Shown here: positions 7,493 to 14,669 of the stretch, one piece after another
Position numbering within the stretch: the first letter of the stretch is position 1
Layout: each line of letters starts with the position of its first letter
Source: Planctomycetota bacterium
Lineage (GTDB): Bacteria; Planctomycetota; UBA1135; GCA-002686595
Reading direction: 5' to 3'
Length of the DNA: 15,862 nt
NCBI GenBank assembly: GCA_029259675.1
Contig: JAJDES010000107.1
Location: 1-15,862, forward strand
Made by a program: the position numbers and the translations under genes
Notes under the pieces: model-generated
Seen by the model: the letters and a program-made list of their open reading frames with translations, nothing else
Databases searched by the model: none
What the model was told of the DNA's origin: nothing

Positions 7493-9196
7493 ATGGCTCC
7501 TCCGAAGTTCATACCGCCGCAGAATCGTCCTTTGGCGAGGCTCGCGGCCTGTCTAATCGGGCCGGCCATGCTCGCTGCAGCAATTGGCGCATGGCTTCAA
7601 ACGCGAACCCTCATCGCGGATCAAGGGCACCTAGAAGCCGGTCGCGACCACCTCGCGGCCATGCTGATCAGTACGGAAGTTCTGCGCAGCGTAACGCTGA
7701 CCTTCATCGCGACGATTCCGCTTGTTCTTTGGGCATCCGTGCGCATGTGGAGGGGCTCCAATCTCCGGTTGTTTGCGTATTGCGCCTTTGCCGTCGAAGC
7801 ATCTTGGTTGAGTTTCGTTTTGCAGGGGCCCGAGGCTTGGAGCACGACCCACTTTCGCTTCGGACTGTCTCTGCCCCATGTTCTTTGGATGTGGGATGCG
7901 CTCAAGGATCGTCTGCTCTTGTCAGCCGTGCTGGGGATATTGGCGCTCATCTTCGGCTTGCGCATGAAGCGCCGCAAAGTACCGACAAAGCAGCAATGGC
8001 CCGGGCCGCTGACCGGAATTTTTGGTTGGGCCTGCCTGATCGGCGCATTCGCAGCAACGGCATCCGCCGCACTAAAACCGACTGAGGCCGCCCCCACACC
8101 CAGTTCGCGCAACCACGTCATCTTGCTCACCTTGGGGTCCACTCGGCCCGAAGAGATGGCGCGCTACAACGCGGGTCCCAGCAAGACGCCGCACTTGCGT
8201 GAGTTTTGCGAGGAAGCGCTTCTATTCGAAAACGCCTTCGCCCAAAGCCCCGCCGCCCAGGACTCCTGCGAGTCTTTTCTCGGCGTTCAGCGGTCGCACG
8301 CACAAAGTTTCGCCACGGATTCGACCTTGGCCGAAAGTTTGCGCGATGCCGGCTATGCCACGCACGCATTTGTGCGCAGTGACAACTTGGACTTCCAATC
8401 GGGCCTGCAACGCGGCTTTGAGCACATACACCTTTTTGATTCGAGCACGTCCTACCAACGCTTCGCGACGGACACCAGCGAGGAATTCACAACGCTCGCC
8501 AAAGGGTTTCGACCCATTTTCTTCTTTGTCTACTTTGATTTGTTTCAAGCTGAGAAGTCGGGATCGGAGTTCCGCGACGTTGCGGGCGATTCCATTTTTG
8601 AGCAACGCAGCCATTCACTCGCGGCAGCTGACTTAGCTGCGGCTTCGCTTATCAACCGGCTGAAATCGGCGAAACTCTTCGCGGAAAGCATGCTGATTGC
8701 TCACTCCGATGCGGGCTTTCGATTCGAGCAAAATCCTCTTCGCAAGGACCTGAATGTTGAATTCGTTCACGTTCCGCTTCTCATTCACTTCCCGGACGAG
8801 AAACGCTTGGCTCGCCGCATAGATGATCGCATGGCGGAGAATCTCGACATCTTTCCCACCATCATGCATACGCTTGAGATCGAGCCCCTGGCGCGTTGGA
8901 CCCAATCGGGCTCAACCGAAGATCACGTGGTTGCGTCAAGACCTCTCAGCTTGTTAATCGATCCACGCCAGCGCCTCACTTCGGTCAGCAGTGGCACCAA
9001 CCAGGTCGCTATCCGAACGCACGCATGGACGCTGATTTACGATCCAAGTGCAGACCCCGCGACGGTCTTCTACGATCGGCTGCGGGATCCGCATGAGCGC
9101 AATCCGCTACATGAGGTCGGCGATGAGCCCGATGCGGCCATTCTGGATAAGGAGCTGAAGCTTTGGCTGCGTTCGCACCCCAACGCTTCTCGGTAA
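7493..9196 (+). CDS. Membrane-anchored sulfatase-superfamily protein, probably a pseudoenzyme
   Basis: This 567-residue protein has five predicted transmembrane helices (about 17-35, 67-83, 92-110, 141-157, 173-194) followed by a soluble domain from about 206 with the alkaline phosphatase/sulfatase fold. The fold is recognised by NHVILLTLGSTRPEEM (207-222), TPHL (232-235), FENAFAQSP (245-253), VHVPLLIHFPDE (425-436), LDIFPTIMHTLEIEP (451-465) and the end motif DPHERNPL (532-539). The catalytic positions look lost. The first metal Asp of the ITxDTxR-type motif is Gly215. The Cys/Ser/Thr nucleophile aligns with Ala255, and the C/S-x-P-x-R pattern reads AQDSC. The DHG metal motif is Asp406-Ala-Gly. 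So the fold is clear but sulfatase or phosphotransferase activity is doubtful. It may act as a binding or scaffolding protein in the envelope. No Shine-Dalgarno precedes the ATG, which follows a hairpin. Confidence 0.8.
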   Translation: MAPPKFIPPQNRPLARLAACLIGPAMLAAAIGAWLQTRTLIADQGHLEAGRDHLAAMLISTEVLRSVTLTFIATIPLVLWASVRMWRGSNLRLFAYCAFAVEASWLSFVLQGPEAWSTTHFRFGLSLPHVLWMWDALKDRLLLSAVLGILALIFGLRMKRRKVPTKQQWPGPLTGIFGWACLIGAFAATASAALKPTEAAPTPSSRNHVILLTLGSTRPEEMARYNAGPSKTPHLREFCEEALLFENAFAQSPAAQDSCESFLGVQRSHAQSFATDSTLAESLRDAGYATHAFVRSDNLDFQSGLQRGFEHIHLFDSSTSYQRFATDTSEEFTTLAKGFRPIFFFVYFDLFQAEKSGSEFRDVAGDSIFEQRSHSLAAADLAAASLINRLKSAKLFAESMLIAHSDAGFRFEQNPLRKDLNVEFVHVPLLIHFPDEKRLARRIDDRMAENLDIFPTIMHTLEIEPLARWTQSGSTEDHVVASRPLSLLIDPRQRLTSVSSGTNQVAIRTHAWTLIYDPSADPATVFYDRLRDPHERNPLHEVGDEPDAAILDKELKLWLRSHPNASR

Positions 9197-9246
9197 CCGC
9201 CTCCCGGAACCGCTCCGGACTCCGGCGCGTTCGGGCACCTGAGTCG

Positions 9247-10470
9247 TCAAAGCAATGACAACCAAACGGTTTCGATGCGCTTGCAAACCGTCTCCCACTT
9301 AAAAGCATCCAAGCCCGAACCGGGTAGATGCCCGCGTTGATCCAAAGCCCGCTCCAACCCCGCCTCCAGTTGCGAGGTGAAGCCGGCCAAATCGCGCGGG
9401 TCGGGCTTGTCGACTGAAATCATGCGCGGCATGGGCAGCAGAGTCAGGACTTTCTCCAGGGGACCGGCCAATTGCTCTTCCACGCCCGGAAGTGCACTCG
9501 CCACAAGCCTGCAGCCGGAAGCCGCCGCCTCAACCAAAACCAGGGGCAAGCCCTCATAGAAAGACGGCAATACCAAGACGGCGCAGTTGCGCATGAGTTC
9601 GGCCAAGTCGCGTTGTTCCAATCGACCGTGCTGAATCACGCTCGGCCCGCACGAGTCGAAACGCTTTGCGTAGGAGTCCGCTTCGGGGCCACTGCCCGCG
9701 CCCGCGATGTGGAGCCGGGCCTCGGGACGCTTGCCTGCAATTTTCTCCCAGGCATCCAGCAAGGGAGTCAGCCCCTTCGCTGAACTGAACTTGCCCGCAA
9801 AGAGAACATGCCCGCGCGCTTTGCTCTCGTCGCGACCCCGCTGATGAAAGAGCGTCTCGTCAAAGCCCGCTCCCACGACATGAATGCGTTCCTCGCCGAT
9901 GCCCAAGCGCTTTGTAATGGCCTCGCGATGCCCTTCGTGCAGAGCGACGATTGCATCCGCTGCGCGCAAGCCGGCGCATATCGGTTCGACACGAGCGGGG
10001 GCGCACAGCTCCATTTGCCGCAATCCTGTCGCATGGCAGTGAATTACAAGCGGCACATTTCGGGCGGCGTCCTTCGCGATCGAGGACATTAGCCACAGGT
10101 GATGGGCATGAATCAAGCGTGGCTGCACGACCGCAGTCACCCGCTGCAAGTGTGAGTGCCAGGCTGCGACATATGCGTCCCACTGATCGCTCGACATGGA
10201 CGAAAAGCGTGTCGCTGCATAGGGCATCACATCGCTCATGCCCGGCACGGGGAAGTCGAGTGGACTTTCGCCAAAGTGCAACGGATGCACTCGAGCAGCC
10301 TTCAGGCCGCCAACTTCGCAATCAGGATCCAGGCTGGGTGTGCCGAAGACGGTGGATTGGCGCCAGCCCTGCCGCTCCGCGTAGCGCAGGGTGGCGTCCA
10401 GGGAAACTCCGCTCCCCGTTCGCCGAGGACGCTGGGAGAGCAGATGCAGCAAGGGACCTTTCGAGCTCAT
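9247..10470 (-). CDS. Glycosyltransferase, GT4-like GT-B fold
   Basis: This 407-residue protein has the two-domain GT-B plan. The N-terminal acceptor half includes HAHHLWLMSS (121-130) and IHCHATG (143-149). The C-terminal donor half starts near 220 with HVLFAGKFSSAKGL, where Lys227 and Lys232 are in the phosphate-binding region. It continues with LHIAGAGSGPE (253-263). The key signature LPSFYEGLPLVLVEAAASG at 301-319 gives the Glu306/Glu314 EX7E pair that holds the nucleotide sugar in GT4 enzymes. It should transfer a sugar from a nucleotide donor to a lipid or glycan acceptor at the cytoplasmic membrane face. The exact sugar is not readable. AAGG sits seven bases before the ATG. It is divergent from the MerR gene and convergent with the sulfatase-fold gene; no other glycan genes are adjacent. 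Confidence 0.88.
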   Translation of the reverse strand: MSSKGPLLHLLSQRPRRTGSGVSLDATLRYAERQGWRQSTVFGTPSLDPDCEVGGLKAARVHPLHFGESPLDFPVPGMSDVMPYAATRFSSMSSDQWDAYVAAWHSHLQRVTAVVQPRLIHAHHLWLMSSIAKDAARNVPLVIHCHATGLRQMELCAPARVEPICAGLRAADAIVALHEGHREAITKRLGIGEERIHVVGAGFDETLFHQRGRDESKARGHVLFAGKFSSAKGLTPLLDAWEKIAGKRPEARLHIAGAGSGPEADSYAKRFDSCGPSVIQHGRLEQRDLAELMRNCAVLVLPSFYEGLPLVLVEAAASGCRLVASALPGVEEQLAGPLEKVLTLLPMPRMISVDKPDPRDLAGFTSQLEAGLERALDQRGHLPGSGLDAFKWETVCKRIETVWLSLL

Positions 10471-10582
10471 GTTGCAACCTTAGTCCGCATCCCACGCGCA
10501 GTCAGTAGCCGGCTCCAAACGAGGCGCAATAGCGCTGGCGGCCCCTCCCTCGCCCCTCCAACTAAATTTCAATATTTGGCGC

Positions 10583-10613
10583 TTGAACCTAACGCCGCGT
10601 GAGCCCCTAGGAT
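10583..10613 (+). promoter_or_regulatory. MerR-type promoter with 19-bp spacer and internal dyad
   Basis: TTGAAC at 10583-10588 is a good -35 box and TAGGAT at 10608-10613 a fair -10 box, with exactly 19 bp between them. This long spacer is the hallmark of promoters that MerR-family activators switch on by DNA distortion. The spacer holds the dyad CTAACGC-C-GCGTGAG (10589-10603), with six of seven pairs matching. An AT-rich run at 10560-10577 could act as an UP element. Transcription would start near 10620, giving a leader of under 30 bases before the MerR gene. From memory, the dyad resembles the TipA operator, but that comparison was not checked. Confidence 0.6.
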
Positions 10614-10636
10614 CGCGTGCCAACCAAAACCCCATC

Positions 10637-10641
10637 GGAGG
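10637..10641 (+). promoter_or_regulatory. Ribosome binding site GGAGG that fixes the MerR start
   Basis: GGAGG ends five bases before the ATG at 10647. It decides against the in-frame GTG at 10617, which has no such site and lies only three bases after the proposed -10 box, so it would not be within the mRNA. Confidence 0.7.
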
Positions 10642-10646
10642 TCGCC

Positions 10647-11384
10647 ATGGCATTTGCAGACATGAAAGTCGGACAGCTGTCCAAACGCAGCGGTGTGTCG
10701 GTTCGCACTCTTCACTACTACCACGAATTGGGCCTACTCACACCGTCCCTTCACTCGCCGGGCGGGCACCGGCTTTATTCGCGTAAGGATGTCGAGCGCT
10801 TGCAACAAATTCGCTCGTTGCAGGAGTTGGGCATGTCCCTTAGCGAGGTTCGGACTTGTCTCGACGAGGCGCAGTTCTCGCCGCTGGAAACCGTAGAAAA
10901 GCATGTCAAGCAACTGGAAGAGCAACTCGCACTGAGTTCGCGTCTGCACGAACGCTTAATTGGCATTCAAAGTTCGCTCAAGAGTCGCTCCGCCCCCAAC
11001 GGCAATGCGCTCTTGGAAACGCTTGAAGCCATGAACGCCATGGAGAGCTATTTCACTGATGCTCAACTGGAGTCGCTCCGACAGAGGCGCGAGCAACTTG
11101 GAGTGGACGCCATTGAGAATGGCCAAGCAAATTGGCAAGCGCTGATCGAAGCGGTCCGCGAACAAATGGAGGCCGGGGCCTTGCCTGAGTCCGACGCCGT
11201 TCGGCCGCTTGCAAAGCGTTGGAGAGCATTAATCGAAGCCTTTTCCGGCGGCGATGCAGCAATCGAGCAATCCGTTGCAAACATGGCCCGCGAGAACCCG
11301 CGAATGGCGGCGGACTTCGGCAATATGCCGGACATGGAGATGATGAGTTTCATGGGCAAAGCCTGCGCAGCTCTGAAGCAGTGA
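10647..11384 (+). CDS. MerR-family regulator with TipAS-type ligand-binding domain
   Basis: This 245-residue protein starts with a MerR winged helix: MKVGQLSKRSGVSVRTLHYY (6-25), ELGLLTPS (27-34) and HRLYSRKDV (41-49). A coiled-coil helix runs through about 81-112 and should form the dimer. The C-terminal domain, about 130-245, matches TipAS: YFTDAQLESLRQRREQLG (135-152), WQALIEAVREQMEAG (163-177), RWRALIEAFSGGD (191-203) and ENPRMAADFG (216-225). TipAS domains bind hydrophobic or peptide-like antibiotics such as thiopeptides and turn the regulator into an activator. Cys71 and Cys240 are the only cysteines, and it has no metal-binding cysteine set of the MerR/CueR kind. It probably activates its own gene through the 19-bp-spacer promoter upstream, and could also affect the divergent glycosyltransferase. 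The ligand is unknown. A terminator follows. Confidence 0.88.
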   Translation: MAFADMKVGQLSKRSGVSVRTLHYYHELGLLTPSLHSPGGHRLYSRKDVERLQQIRSLQELGMSLSEVRTCLDEAQFSPLETVEKHVKQLEEQLALSSRLHERLIGIQSSLKSRSAPNGNALLETLEAMNAMESYFTDAQLESLRQRREQLGVDAIENGQANWQALIEAVREQMEAGALPESDAVRPLAKRWRALIEAFSGGDAAIEQSVANMARENPRMAADFGNMPDMEMMSFMGKACAALKQ

Positions 11385-11431
11385 GCTTGGCGTACGCGGG
11401 TTTCCCGCAGCCTCCCTCAGCCGATACGCAA

Positions 11432-11456
11432 GGCTGGTGAAAGCACCGGCCCTTTT
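11432..11456 (+). terminator. Intrinsic terminator after the MerR gene
   Basis: GGCTGGTG at 11432-11439 pairs with CACCGGCC at 11444-11451 (one U-G wobble) around an AAAG loop. One C and then TTTT at 11453-11456 follow. It lies 47 bases after the MerR stop codon. Read from the other strand, the hairpin is kept with flanking GCAA/TTGC complement, so it may also help end the minus-strand addA transcript. Confidence 0.6.
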
Positions 11457-11477
11457 GCGTGGATAGCAAGTTCCGCC

Positions 11478-14400
11478 CTATGCGGACGGCAATTCAACAA
11501 CTCGCCCAGCGGCTGAAAAGGCCAAGCGCGCGCGAATATTTTCGATCTTTAGGCCCAACATCTGCGCGAGGATTCGGCAGTAGGCTTGCAGCTGCGGGAG
11601 ATATCGATCAGCACGTGCCTGCATGTTCTGGGCGTTCACTCGATCCGTTTTGAAGTCAATAACTTCGGCTCCGACGATGCGATCCTTCGAGCGCCGAATG
11701 AGCACGCGATCAAAAGCACCCGTCCACAGGCATTCGGCATGGTCCTCGTCGGCCATGACAACTGCGAAACTCCGCTCGCGCCACAGTTCCAACACTTCCT
11801 CCGGAGCTTGGCCCTGCATGGATCGGCTGAGCAATGCCGCCACCTCCGGTTGCGCCAAACTGGCTTCAAACTCCTTCCAAACGGTTTCCAGCTTGCCGTG
11901 ATCGCTTTCGAGTTCCTCGCCGATTTCGAGCATGGCGTCCGCATCCAAGCCCGCATCCTCAAGCCACTCGATCTCCTCCATCCAACGGTGAATCAGACTG
12001 CCGCGCGCCATGGCACCGACATGGGGTGCCGCCAAGAGATCTCCAGCGGGCCGCGACCTCGAATGCGACAGCGCCGATGGGCTGCGGCGGGGCAATAGAC
12101 GCCGATCGTCGGAAATCCCCACAAGGGCTTCGGCCCGCAGCGGCCTAGACCCGTCAACAGATTCGCGGCTAGCCACCTCGGCCGAAGGAAACCAATCGGC
12201 ACGACTGCCCGGATGTTCCCAAAGCACTCCGTCTGCGGCTGCATCACCGCGCGCGAGCACCTGCTTCAGCAATCCCGCGTAGCTCTTTCCGCCCGCTTTG
12301 CTGTTTGGCTTTACGCCGGCGACAATCATGTCGAGCCGATGGACGGCCCGCGTCATGGCCACATACAAAACGCACAGGGCATCTTCGATGGAGCGCGCCT
12401 CCGATTCATCGCGCAATCGACCGAGCCCGCCCGGATCCAAGTCGCAAACGTTTTGACTGCGGTTGTGACTCACCTCGGCGACCGGTGCCAGTGGATCGGG
12501 GCGCGAGGAGTACAGCTTGTCCGACCGAATCAGCAAGCCATCCAAGTCCGGCAAGATGACGGCGTCGAATTCCAGCCCTTTGGAGGCGTGGATGGTCATG
12601 ACCTTGACTTGAGCCATGGTCGGATCTTCGACGCGCGTGATGCGCACCAAGTCCACGAAATCCACCAGGCGCGGTCCGACCTGCGTTTCCGATTGTAGTG
12701 CCAATTCAATCAATTGATCGAATCGGCGCACATCCCAGGATCCGTAACCCGCCCGCACAAACTCGCGCATCGAACGGCAAAACTCTCCGTAGCCCTCATT
12801 CGCAATTCGCGCGCGCATGCTCAAAGCAAATTCCGCGCGGCGATCTTCCCACTGAGCGCGCAGCTCTTTCGATTCGGGCCTGGCGGAAGCCAACCACGAC
12901 ACCCCCAAGCCTGCCCCCAAAGCTGAAGAACCCAAGTGAAACGCAGCCATGGAATCGCCGGGGTGATCGCAAAGCTGAACCAGCGACAAAAGGTGCAGCA
13001 CAGCTTCCGAATCCACCAACTCATTGCCGCCCTCACCACTTGCGTTGAGTCCTTCGCGGCGCAACAGAAAGATCAGTGTGGGCAGTGATTTCTTGCTGCG
13101 CAGCAAGATTCCGATGCTGGCCCCAGGCGCCTCCTTGGCAATCTGCGACGCCCGGGCAGCGGCCAATCGAAGAACGGGCAGCGTCGGCTTTTCATCTTCC
13201 TCGGGAAGATCGGCTTCCAACAAGCTGGCCGCACCCGGCAATTCCGTGCGCGCCGCTTCGTGGTTGGGATAATTCGCCGACCAATGCCTAGCCGCTTGCT
13301 CGCGAGCTTCTTTCTTGTCAAAGCAAGCTTGATCACCAAGTTGCGCGAAGACTTCATTCACCGTATCTAGAATCACCTGGGACGAGCGCCACGATCGCGA
13401 AAGTTCCTCAGGTTTGAGCACGGGATGGCGCTCGTGCATGCAAGCCAATAGGCGCGGCTCCGCTTCACGCCAGCGGTAGATCGATTGCTTGACGTCGCCA
13501 ACGCAAAAAAAGCTGCGCTCGCTGACCTCGGACAAGATCTCCTCTGACAGTCGTTCTAAGATCCGACTTTGCAAGGGCGACGTATCTTGGAATTCATCCA
13601 GCAGGATATGGTCGATTTGGCCGTCGAGCCGATACCAAAGCAATTCGCGATCATTGAGCGGATCCACTTCGGACGGATCCAATAGTCGCGGCAAGTCCCC
13701 GAACAAGTAGGCACCGTCCTCCTGCTTGAGAGCATCGTAGGCCACTTCAAAACGCTCGAGCCAATCGCGCGTAGCTAAGTTTTGAGTCCGAAGCTCATCG
13801 ATCAACGCACTTGCGACATGTCCGTTAAGGGCATGAATCAGATCGCGGAAATCCGCCGGGATTTCAACCCTTGAGAACTTCTCCTCGCCCGCCAGCACCT
13901 TCTCGACCAGACCGATCCCCAAGACTCCATTCCAATCATCTCCGTCGATCGCGGCCAACAACTTGCCCTTAGCGCCCGCCCAATTCTTGTTGCTCTCACC
14001 TTTCTTGGTCTTCGGAACTTCAAAACGTTCCAGCTTGGCGCGCAGCTGCGCCAAATCTTCGTCGGACAAGGCCGCGGGGACGGGCAGGGCGTCCCACGCC
14101 TCGGGCACGCTGTCGAGAAAGATCTCGCGCATGTTGTCCACAGCGGCCAGCAGCTCCCGTTCAATACCGCGCTTGGCCTCTGAACTTTGCAGATCCCGCA
14201 AGAGCGAAACAATCTCCGCCACGTCCGCTTCCTCCAGGGCGGCAGCGATCGCATCTCGCCTGCGGGCAACGTCCAAGACATCTTCGGCAATGCGCCAGTC
14301 CAACGGCAGGCCCAACTCCAGGGCATAAAGCGAGGAGATTTGCGCAAAAAAAGCATCCAATGTGCGCACGCGGAAGCGATTCACTCGCCGTGCGCATTGG

Positions 14401-14669
14401 GCCAAAAGCTGCGTAAGCATCTCTTCATTGAGCGGCAGATTCACTTGTGCGGAGAGTGCCGTACGTGCCGCTTCGTCCTGCGACGCCTCCAGCAAGCGCA
14501 TCAGCACGCGATCCAAAATCTCGCCGGCCGCCTTGCGCGTGAACGTAGTGGCCAAAATGCGCTCGGGCGGCACGCCGCGCACGAGCAGCCCCAAGTAATG
14601 GCCTGTAAGCTCATAGGTCTTGCCGGTACCCGCCGAGGCCAAGATCAAGCGATGCGGGCTCGCGCTCAT
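11478..14669 (-). CDS. addA: AddA-like UvrD-family helicase-nuclease
   Basis: This 1063-residue protein is an SF1A helicase fused to a PD-(D/E)XK nuclease, the AddA/RecB plan. Helicase motifs in order are Walker A ASAGTGKT (11-18), Ia TTFTRKAA (41-48), Walker B LLDEFQDT (356-363), III GDVKQSIYRWREAE (391-404), IV SWRSS (426-430), V MTIHASKGLEFD (691-702) and VI LYVAMTRA (768-775). The C-terminal nuclease has GSLIHRWME (His894), GAFDRVL (Asp987), VIDFKTDR (Asp1005, Lys1007) and YLPQLQAY (1023-1030, with the nuclease Gln region). Together with AddB it should unwind and trim double-strand DNA ends for RecA loading in recombination repair. The ATG overlaps the addB stop as ATGA and has no Shine-Dalgarno, so translation is probably coupled. 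It is slightly shorter than typical AddA. RecB is less likely because the partner is AddB-like. Confidence 0.87.
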   Translation of the reverse strand: MSASPHRLILASAGTGKTYELTGHYLGLLVRGVPPERILATTFTRKAAGEILDRVLMRLLEASQDEAARTALSAQVNLPLNEEMLTQLLAQCARRVNRFRVRTLDAFFAQISSLYALELGLPLDWRIAEDVLDVARRRDAIAAALEEADVAEIVSLLRDLQSSEAKRGIERELLAAVDNMREIFLDSVPEAWDALPVPAALSDEDLAQLRAKLERFEVPKTKKGESNKNWAGAKGKLLAAIDGDDWNGVLGIGLVEKVLAGEEKFSRVEIPADFRDLIHALNGHVASALIDELRTQNLATRDWLERFEVAYDALKQEDGAYLFGDLPRLLDPSEVDPLNDRELLWYRLDGQIDHILLDEFQDTSPLQSRILERLSEEILSEVSERSFFCVGDVKQSIYRWREAEPRLLACMHERHPVLKPEELSRSWRSSQVILDTVNEVFAQLGDQACFDKKEAREQAARHWSANYPNHEAARTELPGAASLLEADLPEEDEKPTLPVLRLAAARASQIAKEAPGASIGILLRSKKSLPTLIFLLRREGLNASGEGGNELVDSEAVLHLLSLVQLCDHPGDSMAAFHLGSSALGAGLGVSWLASARPESKELRAQWEDRRAEFALSMRARIANEGYGEFCRSMREFVRAGYGSWDVRRFDQLIELALQSETQVGPRLVDFVDLVRITRVEDPTMAQVKVMTIHASKGLEFDAVILPDLDGLLIRSDKLYSSRPDPLAPVAEVSHNRSQNVCDLDPGGLGRLRDESEARSIEDALCVLYVAMTRAVHRLDMIVAGVKPNSKAGGKSYAGLLKQVLARGDAAADGVLWEHPGSRADWFPSAEVASRESVDGSRPLRAEALVGISDDRRLLPRRSPSALSHSRSRPAGDLLAAPHVGAMARGSLIHRWMEEIEWLEDAGLDADAMLEIGEELESDHGKLETVWKEFEASLAQPEVAALLSRSMQGQAPEEVLELWRERSFAVVMADEDHAECLWTGAFDRVLIRRSKDRIVGAEVIDFKTDRVNAQNMQARADRYLPQLQAYCRILAQMLGLKIENIRARLAFSAAGRVVELPSA

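Noticed and set aside
114..10470. Methyltransferase and glycosyltransferase as one glycan cluster
   Set aside because: They are about 8 kb apart on opposite strands with unrelated genes between them.
10617..10646. GTG at 10617 as the MerR start
   Set aside because: It lies right after the proposed -10 box and lacks a ribosome site; the ATG at 10647 has GGAGG at the proper distance and starts at the conserved MerR N-terminus.
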